DNA of 64,000 bases from Apoderus coryli (GCA_911728435.2 OU452199.1:3916860-3980859); one strand, 5' to 3'; positions 11,801 through 23,427 are shown, counted from the first letter of the stretch. Notes: generated from the letters alone by a model not told the origin. Program-made: numbers and translations.

Positions 11801-14800
11801 AACACTACACTTGATATGTCAGATTTAAAAAAAAAATAATAATGTTTTTGTTTTAGTTTTTTCTTATATTCAGCAATGATAGTCGTGGCTTCTTGAATAT
11901 TCGAGGGAGATCGAGCAAGATCGGTCCGAGTTCCACTACTTTTACTTTACTGCGAAATTCTATCGGTCGCCAGTGGCGTCCATGTTATTTTATTATATTA
12001 TATTATTTATAGCTGCCACTGATAGTATAAATGTGTGTGTGTTGGACAGCTCTGGTTTTGAAAAAATACAATGCATAGGATATCTTACCTTAAATACAAT
12101 AATGCCCGCAAAATATATACAAACAATATTGACAAATGTCAAACACATACTAACTGCCCCTAAAGACAGAAGCTCCAATGCTCTATTCGTCGAGTAAAGT
12201 TGCGTTTGAGTTAGAGAACCATAATGACCAGCTTTGAAATAGTAGACAGTGGCTAAAGACCATAAAAGACCCTACAAATTAATCAAATTTAGTCATAGAG
12301 TTTAGTGGAATTGTATATGAAATCCAACTTACAGCATTTACAGCTGGAGGCATCAGTGATGTTGATATTGCTACTCCCACAAGAGATGTAGTGTTATCGC
12401 TTAAAATTCCTACAACGACAGCGGCTCCAGCTAATAGAGCAATTTCAGCACCGACCCATAGTGATCTAAGCTCCCCTCTATAAGGAAACAATATTTACAT
12501 AAATGTACCAATGAGAGATCGGTAGTGTTTTGCTTACCCTGAGATCATTTGATAGGTAGGCCAATCAGGATTAACGTATTTGTCAGTTATGATGCATATA
12601 ACTGCCCCATAACAAAAGCCTACTAACGTAGCTATTCCAAGGCCAATGAGTTCATTTCTTACACCAACTTTTTGAAGATATTTGTCCCTAATAACGGAAC
12701 CGAAGGTTCCGGCTAGTACCGGGCCCTGCAATAACAGACAATGATAATTTTTGTTACTTCATTACCTGATGTGATGTAATTTTACACAGGGTGTATCGAA
12801 TTTTATCGAAATTTATCTTACCATCATCGGTGAAATTAGCATACTTGAGACCATTGTAATAATGTTGTTTTCAACGAAACCAATTGCACAAAGCAAACTG
12901 AAATAAACAATACTAAACAATTACCCATCCCTTAAAATATCAATTGAGCACTACCTTGACATTAGAAGCAGAAAAACAAAGTCGAATGTGATAATGGCGT
13001 GTGATTTGACGTTTTGTGCTACTTGAGCTACTGTCAAACGCGCTCTGACCGAAGCTAAAAACAGATTCCAACCAGAATCTTCTTTCTTTACATTGAACCT
13101 GCACATAAATAGACAGAAAAGTAAGCAATCAATTTGAAGTCAAACAAAACTTACTCGCTATCACTGTCATCCAGTCTAACCCTATCTTTATTGCTTTTAT
13201 TTTTCTTTTTCATGCCACAATAATGAATTGTGCATGGAATAACGCTCACGATACTATTGAATTTCTGTCCGATATTATCCTCCTGCAATGTCTCCAGGAT
13301 TTCTTCACACTTTTCTGCACATTCAACTGGAAACATAATTTGGTGGTATTGATCATTGGTTTTGCTCCAGGTTGCGTTGGTGATATCTAAACGATCCAAG
13401 ACATTACGAACAACCTGAAACGGGAAAATGGTGTCAAGCTCAATTAAAATTTGTGAGAGGCTTGACATGATTTTGATTTTATGCCGCAAGATTCATGCCA
13501 ACTCATTTTCGAGCTACTCTTCAAAGACGAGTTCAATCAAAGAGGCAATTCTTGAAAACTGGAGCCTATAGACTAGCCAAGAGCTCAAACGGCTGCTGTT
13601 ATTTGGAATACCCCACCATTATCCATACGAAATCCATCTTAAGATAGCTGAAAATTCATTTTCATCTGACTGTGGAATTACTGCTTTCTGATACCACAAA
13701 TTTTGATTTTCATTAATGATTTACCGCTACATCTGCCATGCTCTGACCTGACATTGTTTGCAGACGATTCAACTATTGTCGATGTTGAACTGTCGAGTGA
13801 TGTTCTGGCCTCAAGTATGATTAATTCACAGGCGAGGGCTGCGGACTGGTTTGCAGCTAACAAACTCTGTATGAATGCCAATAAAACAGCTACTAAAATA
13901 TTTTCTGATGGTCTGGTAAAGTTTTTGAGTGTCACTTTGGACCAAAAGCTTACCTGGGCGGGTCATGTCGAGGTTACCATTGCCAAGTTGTCTAAGGTTG
14001 TGTTCATGTTGCGAAGCTTGAAGGGTGAAGTCTCTTTTAATGTTTTGAAATCAGCATATTATGGCCTTCTTCACAGTGTGGCTTCATATGCTTTGTCAAT
14101 TTGGGGACACTCTTGTCATGCTAGTCGGGTATTCGTAATCTAAAGACGAGTGGTTCGAATAATGACAGATTTAAAGTTTAGAGAGGATGTCAGACCTAAA
14201 TTTAAAGAATGTAAAATAATTACACTCCCGTGTCTCTATATCTACAATTCAATTATGTATGTGAAAAATAATTACAATCTGTACATAAGGCATGATGAAG
14301 TTCACAACCACAATACCAGAAACAAAAATGACATTCTTCCTGAATATATGAGGTTGGGTAGAAGCAGAAATTCTGTGAATTATTATGGTCCCACATGCTA
14401 TAATCATTTGCAAGGTAGTTTAAAAACACTGAGCCTTGCAATGTTCAAAAATATATTAAAAAACTACTTAATTGACCAGGCTTTTTACTCCATTGATGAA
14501 TTCCTCAGCACTGACTTTCTGTTTTGATTAAGTTAGATACATTTCTATGTTTTTATGTTGTGTTATGTAATATTTTAATATTTAATATGACTTGTGGAAA
14601 CCTTTTTCGGTAATGTCATGTAATGACAATAAAAAATACTATCATTCGTCTTTGACGATGTACGCTGTTCAGAAAGTGTCAAACTGAAGGAATCCAATAT
14701 GGATGATCAGTATAAAATTGAATGAGTTTATGAAAGCTGGAAGAAAAAGTATACACAAAACTGAAAAATAATAAGAAATGAAAGAAAGTAAGGCCAAGAA

Positions 14801-15591
14801 GAAATAAAACGATACGAAGACTAACTAGAACGATATGAGGGTAAATAAGAAGTCGAAAGAAAGGAATAATAACGCAAAGCTGAAAAAGGAAGAAGAAGAA
14901 CAGAAAAAAAAACAGAAAAAAAGAAGCTATGCGACAACTTAAACATAAAAATTTAACAACGGTTTCGAAAAACAAAAACAACGATGATAATATAAATTAA
15001 AAACGGCTTAAACGAAGAAAAACCAGAATTGAAACTACATATTATTAGATAGATAACACTATATCTATAGAAATACTTAAACATTGTAAAGATTGGCAAC
15101 CTCGGCGAAGCTGAGAACGAAGAAAAGCGAAGAAGAACGAAAACAACTCGACGATAAGATAAAAAAAAATGAAGAACGAATGCAACTCGAACAAGGAATA
15201 ATTAATGCAAAAATTTATATAAAATATCTTAACCCAATTGGTTCTGTCGACCTACGTACTACACCAGATTTTCAGAATGTTCCACAGTGTAGTTTCTCTC
15301 TATAATCTACTATATATATAGAAATGAAGGGTAAAATAATAATTTAACACCTGCGTGACTTACCTGTTCCATAGATTCATAATTTTTAAAATCCTTGTTA
15401 CTAGACCCAACATTATTACAACTCCTGTAATTGTAACCGTAGACTTGTTCACTTGATAGATAGTTGTTACTGGACAACACCGGTATTACTTTAGCTTTTT
15501 CATCAATCGTAACACGTTTTTTTAAATTTTTTAACAATAACTTTTCCTGTTCTTCACTTGGTATTAATATTATAAATACTGAACCTGACAT
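8878..15591 (-). CDS. DUF389-family multi-pass membrane protein, eight exons
   Basis: Exons on the minus strand: 15591-15364, 13414-13155, 13098-12955, 12897-12822, 12725-12538, 12477-12333, 12271-12089, 9468-8878. All introns are GT-AG and the phases agree, giving 1815 nt and 604 residues. The start ATG opens MSGSVFIILIPSEEQEKLL. Residues 77-163 hold the N-terminal domain (VLDRLDITNATWSKTNDQYH; EILETLQEDNIGQ). From about residue 195 to 408 hydrophobic helices carry the family's signature runs: NIITMVSSMLISPMMGPVLA, LVGVAISTSLMPPAVNAG and LLSLGAVSMCLTFVNIVCIY. The last exon adds a polar, probably disordered 196-residue tail ending DPLIKK. DUF389 proteins are mainly known from prokaryotes and their transport role is unproven; with seven introns this is a resident eukaryotic gene. 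Introns 2-6 are 56-96 bp, while introns 1 (1949 bp) and 7 (2620 bp) carry mobile elements. Attaching the last exon rests on splice fit and the VFKIKEVALP junction. Confidence 0.88.
9993..11607 (-). mobile_element. P-superfamily transposon, internally deleted, in DUF389 intron 7
   Basis: The ends are inverted repeats of about 120 bp (9993-10118 and 11486-11607) starting CACAGAAATCTTATATTAT and CATAGAAATCTTATATTAT. Directly outside lies CTACTGTC on both sides (9985-9992 and 11608-11615), an 8-bp target duplication. A THAP zinc-finger fragment is encoded inside on the minus strand. THAP domain, 8-bp duplication and CA-starting ends together point to the P superfamily. At 1615 bp it lacks room for a full transposase, and no catalytic region was found. 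It lies in the same orientation as its host gene, inside an intron. Confidence 0.78.
10735..10926 (-). pseudogene. THAP zinc-finger fragment of the P-type element
   Basis: The frame reads FGCGHWDPSTENLC, then ICSKHFAAEDI and LVPDAVPKLLL. ICSKHF is the second zinc-binding pair (C-x2-H) of a THAP domain, and the AVPKLLL run matches the usual domain end. The first pair may lie in an upstream exon whose ATG is at 11079-11081 (MRCIVLW, then a TGA where the second cysteine is expected). In P-type transposases the THAP domain binds the transposon ends. The frame stops at 10735; a second open piece at 10417-10611 has no recognisable domain. Confidence 0.65.
13690..14636 (+). pseudogene. 5'-truncated Jockey-like LINE in DUF389 intron 1
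   Basis: Plus-strand, opposite to its host gene. It starts in the reverse transcriptase palm (FINDLPLHLP; LFADDSTIVDVELSS with the catalytic pair), continues through WFAANKLCMNANKT and the thumb (SVTLDQKLTWAGHV), and after a stop at 14141 keeps the same reading frame from 14150 onward (HNHNTRNKNDILPEY; VNYYGPTCYNHL) to a stop near 14527. A short 3' UTR ends at about 14636 with AATGACAATAAAAAATACT. The 5' truncation and short tail fit target-primed reverse transcription. Not active. Confidence 0.82.
14640..15310. other. Purine-rich intronic stretch
   Basis: Within DUF389 intron 1. The plus strand is dominated by GAA and AAG runs, so a frame at 15093-15305 looks like a charged coiled coil (KKSEEERKQLDDKIKKNEER). 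This can arise from base composition alone. I see no domain, splice structure or start context. Confidence 0.35.
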
Positions 15592-15900
15592 TCTTTCTAT
15601 ATTAATAACACAAAGGAATTTTTAATATTTCACACCAATTTAATATTTTTTGTTTATAAAAATATTAATAAATAACATTATTTCTCATGCTGCCTATCAA
15701 AATTTCAAGGTCACTCTTCCAGACTACTTATTTGTTTGTTTTGGTGTTTCAGTCAATTCTATCTAAGTAGGCGTTGAACGACATCACAAGACACTAGATG
15801 CTGCTGATATACAAGCAATGTTGACTAGATTTTGTTAAAATTTCTTAATATCTAAAATACCTACCTATTTGATTAGGTGACCTGAGATAGGATTTTTATA
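15592..15900. other. Upstream region of the DUF389 gene
   Basis: Any DUF389 promoter should lie here or beyond. No clear TATA box or other element could be assigned. Confidence 0.3.
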
Positions 15901-16267
15901 CAGTGAGCTCCAACATTATGGAATAAATTCAAAATCGACTTTTAAGAAAAATCCTGTGACAGATCGATTTCTATTCAAATATAATTTTTTGACTATATCG
16001 TATCATTTACGTCATCCACCTGGAAGTGTTGACGTCATCAATTATTTTTTCCAATGGGAATAAGGGTCGTCAATACCTCATTTGAAAGGTTATTCAGTGA
16101 TGTAAAACTTAACATAATTATTTATACAGGGTCTACAAAAAATATTTATATTTTGAATTAAATTAATTTAAACAACAAGAAGTATGTACATACATGTTTT
16201 ACGCGTACATACAAATAAAAATCGACCTGTCACAGGGTTTTTCTTTCCATAGTTTTGGCGCTCACTG
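15901..16267. mobile_element. TA-flanked MITE with CAGTGAGC ends
   Basis: The left end CAGTGAGCTCCAACATTATG and the right end (reverse complement CAGTGAGCGCCAAAACTATG) are inverted repeats of about 85 bp including a shared TGTGACAGRTCGATTT segment. TA lies directly outside both ends (15899-15900 and 16268-16269), as expected for Tc1/mariner-type insertion. The element is 367 bp and non-coding. Confidence 0.82.
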
Positions 16268-16421
16268 TATATTGATAATATTGTATATTGATGTTTGTTT
16301 AAGCAAAGGTCGTATTGATTCCTACGCGGGTTACATGGTGAATCAAGTATAAATACAATTTTACTGCTGCTGCTAACTAATAGCTAACACCAAAATGCCC
16401 CTCAATCCTAAAGAAAATAAA

Positions 16422-18600
16422 CTGTTGCTCTCGAGGCACGAATAACTCTCCATATTTAAGTGTAAAGTAATAATTTTATGACCTTTTTGTCATTTATCTA
16501 AAATTTATAAATATTTTTTTTGTTTTAGACATCAGCTATTTTTTAGCTCTCCATATCATATATGTAATATATGTATATATGGAGACTATTAGTTTCATGG
16601 AAAAATTTTTTTTTTAATTTCACCAGAAATACTTGTTTTTGGTCATTTTATACATAAATAAGTAGTTTTAAAAAAATGTCTGTCTGTCTGTCTGTCTGTA
16701 TCCACTAAAACGCAAAAACCGCTTAACAAATTTTAACCAAATTTGGTACAAAAATACTATTGGACATGGCAAGGAGCTGATTAGATTTTGGGAAACATTG
16801 AGCGTAGGCAAGGGGTTTAAAAGAGGGTTCAAAAATTAAAAAAATTCATAGTTCTTAAACTTATCCGAAATACTGCATAATTTTTTACGCATTTAATTGA
16901 ATATAACCTAAAATATTGAACATAAAATATTAGACCACATTGGCGTGCGAAAATAGTGTAAAATGGGGTAAAAAAGATTAAAAAAAAAAGTATTTCTTAA
17001 AAATAGCAGAAATATTAACTAGTTATTTATAGTTTTGATAGAATAGAACCTATAAAATGTGTCATGAATAACTTACTTTCATAGGCGTTCGTAAATAGTG
17101 GAAAAGGGGTCAAAACATAAAAAATATATATTTCCTAAACTTATTCGAAATATGGAATAATTTTTCATAGTTGTGATACAATATAACCTAAAAAATGCAG
17201 CATAAAATTTTTATTTACATAGGCGTTCGTAAATAGTAAAAAAAGGGGTAAAATAAAAAAAATTAAAATGTAAAAAATTTTATATTTAACTAGTTGAATT
17301 GGTGTTAAAAATACACGACAAAAATTAATGTACCATAGGCGTCCGTGAAAATTCTATAAAAGGGTCAGAAAAAATTTGTATCCGTGATAACTCAAAAACA
17401 ATTTAACGGATTTTAACCACATTTGGTACGAAAATACTACAGGATATTTATAGGTGGTGATGAACATTGAGCGTAGGCAAGAGGTTTAAAAGAGGGTTCA
17501 AAAATTTAAAAAATCATAGTTCCTAAACTTATCCGAAATATTGAATAATTTTTTATAGTTGTGATAGAATATAACCTAAAAAATGTTACATAAAAGAATT
17601 AGTTCACACAGGCGTTCGAAAATAGTCTTAAAAAAGGGTCAAAAACGAAAAAAAAATGTTTCCCAAATATACCAGAAAAATTGGCTAATTATATATAGCT
17701 TTCATATAAGATAACCTAAAAAATGCAGCATAAAATTTTTATTTACATAGGCGTTCGTAAATAGTAAAAAAAGGGGTAAAATAAAAAAAAAAATAAAATG
17801 TAAAAAATTTTATATTTAACTAGTTCAATTGTTGTTAAAAATACACGACAAAAATTAATGTTCCATAGGCGTCCGTGAAAATTCTATAAAAGGGTCAGAA
17901 AAAAATTGTATCCGTGATAACTCAAAAACCACTTAACGGATACCCTACAACATGCAGCATAACAATTTTGTTTACATAGGCGTTCGTAAGTAGTAGAAAA
18001 GGGGGCAAAATAAATTTTATAATAAAACTAAAAAAAATCAATTAATTTGCATTCAAGAACTTTTCCTAGATCTGAAATATAAAATATCTGCGTATAAATA
18101 GTGCCTCCAAAGAGAAGAAAAAGGCACAAAACCCGATACTTAAAAAAAAAAATAGCTGATGTCTAAAACAAAACAAAAATTTATAAAATTTAGATAAATG
18201 ACAAAAAGGTCATAAAATTATTACTTTTACACTTAAATATGGAGAGCTATTCGTGCCTCGAGGGCAACAGCTAGTTTCGAATGTCAATGTGGTGTAATTG
18301 TTTATGTTTAATATTTTAGGTTATATTTAATTAAACGCACAAAAATTTATTCAATATTTCGGATAAGTTTAAGAACTATGATTTGATTTTTGAACCCTCT
18401 TTTAAACCCCTTGCCTACGCTCAATGTTTCCCAAAATCTAATCAGCTCTTTGCTCTTTGTACCAAATTGGGTTAAAATCTGTTGAGTGGATTTGCGTTTT
18501 CGTGCATACAGACAGACAGACAGAAAGACAGACGGATTTTTAAAACTACTTATTTATGTATAAAATGACCAAAAACAAGTATTTCCGGTGAAATTAAAAA
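16422..18600. repeat. Complex repeat with crossing inverted pairs and tandem blocks
   Basis: Pair A: 16422-16512 is the inverted copy of 18181-18270 (core CGAGGCACGAATAACTCTCC). Pair B: 16610-16697 is the inverted copy of 18508-18597 and carries a GTCT/AGAC microsatellite. Their order is A, B, A', B', so the pairs cross rather than nest. Between them the block AGGCGTTCGTAAATAGT recurs at about 17083, 17221, 17748 and 17978, and 17195-17420 repeats at 17723-17945 with a 528-bp offset. GTCT microsatellites occur in INE-1/Helentron-type elements, a possible but unproven relation. Confidence 0.75.
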
Positions 18601-19838
18601 AATATCTACAAAAATAAAAATTATTAATATTTTAATTAACAATTTCCGTATAATTTCTAGGTCCTTCAAATGATCCTGATTTTTATAAGAAAACGATTCC
18701 CACCTCAAGTAATACGAAGTAAAATCACCAATAACCCTTTAGAAGAAAAAACAAGAAAAAAAACAACAAACCAGTTTAGTAAATATATGCAAAACACAGA
18801 TATTAATAATCAAACAAAAATATTATAATCCGAACTCTCTTCCGACAAGATAAATGAAACCATTTATTAACCCATTGTACTTCAAGAAAAAACTAACAAA
18901 CACTTAGACTCTCTTCCTTCTTAATAATTCCGTTTTGCATAATATTTATCGCAGGTAGTGTCGCATTACATAACGCATAGGCCTAATGAGCGCTGGACCG
19001 GGGTCCTGGGGGTCCATAACCATACAATAAAATACAAGAAAAGGGTTAGGACCTCGATGCCCTTTGGTCACACGGTATGAAAGGTGCAGATGCTGTATGG
19101 ACCGTCCACAATATCATGATTTACGGCCTTCAAAACGTTTCCGTAGGCATGACTTGCATAATAATAATATTAGGATGAAAGAAAACAGGTTTTTGAATTA
19201 AAAGTGTTGGTATTAGGTAACGGATATTTTGTCTGATTTTTGTTTATACGTCATTAAGGGATGGTGTAAAAAGTCAAGCCATAAGATGATAGTGTTAGCA
19301 CTGCTTGGCTATTGTTCTGGACTTTGGTTCCGTTGGTTTTAGCGTCTATAGATGTTTTTGTGTAACATGATTTAATGTGGGTATTGTTTGGACGTATGGG
19401 AGAAAAGAGGGACAATGGGTATTATGGTATGTTCATTAGGTACAACAGTTTGTAATCGAGCTGTAAGCCGTTTTAAAAATTTTAATGAATAGGACAAATC
19501 ATTGTATTGCAAATGTTGTCAATGGAAATTTAAAGTTAAACATTTAAAAAATGGTACACCTCTGTTTTTTTTTAAATAAAAATTATTTCTAGAATCCTTG
19601 CTCAATTTACAACAAAAAAAACTTCCTCGGTCTTTTTTGTTCGACACATCATTTGCCAGTAAAAAATAAAAATTGTTTAAACAACTGGAATTCAAAAAAA
19701 TTTCATTCTGTCGTTGCAGAATCCGTCGATATAATATTCAGAATAATCGTATACTTCGTACTTTCGAACAATCCGAGGCTGAGGTCTTGGAAAACAGCTC
19801 AGAACCTTCACATACCTAAGTCTAAAATATTACACAAT
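18601..19838. other. No gene seen
   Basis: A somewhat GC-richer patch lies at 18960-19150 without an open frame of note. The remainder is AT-rich and without motifs that I recognise. Confidence 0.4.
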
Positions 19839-21489
19839 GTTTAGTACCCATTGAACCCCCCAAGTTTTTATTACGTACGCCGATGACTTTTAAACTAAGT
19901 TTTTATAGGTTACTATGTATGTTTGATTATTTTTTAACTCTTATAAAATTTCGATCAAATCATTTGTTTTTGAGATATTTTGAAAAGTATTGGCCCTTGT
20001 GGTCTACGCGGCTCACGGTATTTTCACTACTAAATCAATCATATTTAATTCAAATTACCATTACCGTGAATCAAATGAAGTACAGTTTTCAAAAAGGTAA
20101 TAACTAAAGATGAAATTGTTTATTATTTTGAACTTAATTTGAAGCATCATTGTCAAATATTAATTATTTAAACATATTATTTTAAAAACTTGAAAATGTA
20201 ACTAAATAAACATTAGAAAAACTACCAGTCTAAAGAAATTGCTCGATATGACCCCCATTTTTTTCAATGCATATGCGAGCTCTTTTTAGTAAAGAAAATC
20301 TTAGTCTTTGGAAAAATATGAGGCTTCCACCTAAAGTCTTCCCCAGCTTGTAAGATTATATCTATTACCTAAATGATTTTCACTCAAAATCGGATCCTTA
20401 TAAACAAAATCTTTCATACTACCTGGGACTGAATAGTCCAAGGCAGTAAGATCTGGAGATCAGGGTGGACATTAAACAGGAGCATCTTGGCCTCGCCCAA
20501 TCCAGCGTTGGGGAAAGTTTCCATGTAAGTATCTCCTTACATTCCTAGCAAAATCTGCTGGTGCACCATCAAGTTGAAACCAAATGTTTTGTCTGATCAA
20601 GAGAGGCAAATCGTCAAGTAAATCGGGTAGTATGTTTTGAAGAAATGCTAAAAATGATTCACCAGTCAAATTCCCTGGTAAAATTACAGGACCCAAAAAG
20701 AAATTATCCACGACACCAATCCACACGTTGACTTTAAAGTTTATACTTGATGATGTGTCTCTACTACGGCATGAGGATTTTATTCTGCACAGATATGTGT
20801 ATTATGAATATTTGTGACCCCGTTTCTAGTAAAGGTAGCTTCGTCCGTAAACAAAATATTTTTGATGAAGTTTATATCTCTGTCATCATGCATTTCGCAT
20901 ATCCACCTACATAGTCTAGATCTCAGCTCAAAGTCTTGAGGCAGCAGAGATTGTACTTCTTGAATGTGGTAGGGGTAAAGCTGCTGTCTTTTTAAAATCT
21001 GGTGTACTTCAGATTTCCCAATGTTTTCAACATGTCGGACAAGAACTCTGGTACTAATATTTAGTGTCTCCTCGATGCTTGTTAAAATACTCTCCTCTTT
21101 TTCGGGTTGAATTATACGGGGTCGACCGCAGTTCCCTCTACGCTCTTCCCTAAAACTTCCACTGCGCCTTAGTCGCTTAACCAAATTTGAAAAATACCTT
21201 CGTTTTGGATGAATTCCTAGCGGCTAAACTAGCGTTAGAGTTACATTTTCCTATTAAATAAACAAAAATACAATTTTACTGATTATAATCAATCAAATGT
21301 CTTTATATCAGAGCTGCCAAGGCATCAAACAAGAGCCAATACTTTTCAAAATATCTCAAAAACAAATGATTTGATCGAAATCTTATAAGAGTTAAAAAAT
21401 AATCAAAAATACATAGTAACCTACAGAAACTTAGTTTAAAAGTCATTGGCGTACGTAGTAAAAACTTGGGGGGTCAATGGGTACTGAAC
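19839..21489 (-). mobile_element. Mariner/Tc1-superfamily transposon with about 165-bp inverted ends
   Basis: The left arm 19839-20007 (GTTTAGTACCCATTGAACCC) is the inverted copy of 21325-21489. The body encodes a broken DDE transposase on the minus strand. The ends differ from those of the 38.4 kb element although the transposases belong to related groups. A target duplication could not be read with certainty. Confidence 0.78.
20330..21184 (-). pseudogene. Broken DDE transposase of the 19.8-21.5 kb element
   Basis: From 21184 the frame reads a DNA-binding part (GNCGRPRIIQPEKEESIL; VGQILK-like VHQILKRQQLYPYH) and the first catalytic block LFTDEATFTRNG. Stops and a frameshift occur at about 20730-20790. 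The next frame continues with VNVWIGVVDNFFLGP, the second block IWFQLDGAPADFARNV, and RWIGRG. After a further stop the third block SPDLTALDY is seen near 20440. All three catalytic aspartates survive, but the frame is broken at least three times. The type is the insect ITm group with QLDGAP and SPDL-x-x-LD motifs. Confidence 0.82.
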
Positions 21490-22130
21490 ATCCCGTATTT
21501 TGGCTATTAAGAAATTGTTTTTTGTGTTGTTTTTTGGAAAGAAGTAGCTCTTTATGCTGAAGCAACACACTAAACTTCAATCCAATATCTCAATAAATAC
21601 TAGAATTATTTAAAAATATTGGTTTTAAATTTTCAACTTTGACGCCTTGTATATCGAACATGGAGAGCTAAAATGAAAAATTAAATATTAAAACTCATAT
21701 TATTTTTGCACAAGGAATCTGTGGTTAACGGATTTACCTCCTTTTTCCGGACACCCTGTATAACAACCAACACAACGATCTGTTTTACTTTGTATGTTAT
21801 TTGGTTATAATATAAATTTTGAGAGATAATAAAGCCGATAATCATGCCAGTCAGAGATAGAGGCAGTTATAACACGTGCTCAATCAGCTGACACTTGCAT
21901 CTGCTGCCTTCATCGACCACAGACTCCGTGTGTGGTGTAATTAGCTATATTACAAGGGCTATTTATATGTATACGTACATTTTTTTTAAATAACACCCTA
22001 TACAGTATAAACAAATGAAAATAATTTCGTGGCAAAGCGGACTAAAATGTTGGTTTCACCTACACAAGGAATTTTGTTTAATTTAGCAGGGCCCCAGTCT
22101 AATTCAATAGAACCAGACCGAGGCATGGGT
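21490..22130. other. No gene seen
   Basis: Contains CACCCTGTA at 21752 and an ACACCCTATACAG variant near 22003, probably ends of decayed small elements. Confidence 0.4.
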
Positions 22131-22190
22131 CGACAGATACTGACGAATTCGTTTCGCTCTTGTTATGAGCTCGTCAGAGTACCATAGTCG
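22131..22190 (-). ncRNA. Hammerhead ribozyme
   Basis: Read on the minus strand from 22190: stem I CGAC-TAT-GGTACT, core CTGACGA, stem II GCTC-ATAACAA-GAGC, core GAAA, stem III ACG-AATT-CGT (sharing the last A of GAAA), cleavage base C at 22142, then AGTATC-T-GTCG closing stem I. GGTACT pairs with AGTATC (six pairs, one G-U), and CGAC with GTCG beyond an internal loop. Every conserved core base is present (CUGANGA, GAAA, U before the C). Self-cleavage after C22142 is predicted from the known fold, not shown. Such ribozymes often belong to Penelope-like elements or retrozymes; no such coding region is seen nearby. Confidence 0.8.
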
Positions 22191-22801
22191 TTGCCCATCT
22201 ACAAATATCAGCCTGCATTTAAGCACAATAGGATACACAACAGTAGACACATGTAAACACGTATCATCTACATGTACATAGTAATGCATATCCTATACCA
22301 TGCAGAGGCCGAAAAAACTCAATGTATAGGTAAAACCAGTCGTATAAATAGAAATAAATATAAATTATTTTCATTTATTATATTTACGGACATGAAATCC
22401 TTTTAATTAAGTATAAACAAAACTTCACAAATGGAAATCGTTCAATTGAACAAATGATTTCTTGCGATTTCCAAGCAAAAATAAAAAAAAAATTGTATCA
22501 TATCTGTTATTACGTAAAAAAAAAGATATTACTGTGCATGTATATTATTTCAAATAGCAAATAATATTCTTCTGCCCGCCTTCTCTCTTCTTTAGTGATG
22601 ACGAAAATCGTCGTTTTGTTGGACGTCGATTGCACACAACTTTAGCTATACGTTTTCTCTCCAAATTACAGTGATTAAGCATGCTGTTGCAAATACATGA
22701 ACAGAACAACAAGTACGTATATAGGGTGATTTAAATGAGAAAACAAGCAAAAAGACGTTGACGATTTCTGGACAATACACTATTGTTTGTCCGATGGAGC
22801 C
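22191..22801. other. No gene seen
   Basis: Unique-looking AT-rich sequence between the ribozyme and the 3' tail of the next LINE. Confidence 0.35.
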
Positions 22802-23427
22802 TTTAAATAAATAAATAAATAAACTTTATTGGCCATAATACTGTACATACAATGTATACATTGGCAAATCAAACAAATTAATACTTAAAAACTACAACAA
22901 ATCCAAAAACAAAAACACAGTATTACATACAATTACAAGAACACATAGTAGCCCATAGGCAAGAATATCATATTTATTTTCGTATATATAAAAACAAAAA
23001 TAAAAGAATAAAAAAAAAACATGCAATCACAATAGAGAACGTAGACCCTCGAACGCGCGCATCCCAAATGACCATTCCACTAATGGGTCGCACATAGCTC
23101 AGAGAATTCCTGAAGTGTATACACAGCACCATCCGCCAGGAAGCGCTTTAGCTTATTTTTAAATGCATTTATTGACTGTGCATTTTTGATCGCCGTCGGT
23201 AATCGATTAAAATAATATTGACCCGAGTATACTGGGCTCCGTTTAAAAAACTCATGTTTAGCCCGTGGGAGATACAAGCTATTCGCCCCCCGAGTATTGT
23301 GCCCGTGCAAACTACCTAGAACTAAGTCTAGAAAGCCAAAGTAACCTTCTATTTTACTCAAAATAGCACTCTTCTGTTGTTTTAGCCAAAGAAGTAAAAT
23401 CTCGACATCCAGAAATTTATTTAGCAC
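22802..23427 (-). pseudogene. 3' end of a Jockey/CR1-like LINE
   Basis: The minus strand ends in an AATAAA-type tandem tail (AATAAATAAATAAATAAA at about 22802-22824 as read on the plus strand). Upstream, the last 115 codons before the stop at 23080 read HNTRGANSLYLPRAKHEFFK, RSPVYSGQYYFNRLPTAIKN and FKNKLKRFLADGAVY, the usual C-terminal tail after the reverse transcriptase in such LINEs. The polymerase centre is missing, so this is a 5'-truncated copy. Confidence 0.75.

Noticed and set aside
12940..13128. Serine-rich minus-strand frame
   Set aside because: It is a shadow of exon 3 read in the wrong frame; the right frame gives NLFLASVRARLTVAQVAQN.
13151..13489. A separate 112-codon gene starting MRHKIKIMSSLS
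   Set aside because: The conserved text begins at a splice acceptor (TTTCAG at 13415), and exon 1 at 15591-15364 joins in phase, so the upstream codons are intron.
14679..14981. Phenylalanine-rich membrane protein on the minus strand
   Set aside because: It is the complement of the purine-rich stretch and has no conserved pattern.
15093..15305. Coiled-coil protein gene
   Set aside because: The charge pattern follows from a purine-rich stretch, with no splice or start context.
8878..15591. Bacterial contamination or very recent transfer of the DUF389 gene
   Set aside because: Seven GT-AG introns and insect mobile elements within them show it is resident eukaryotic DNA.
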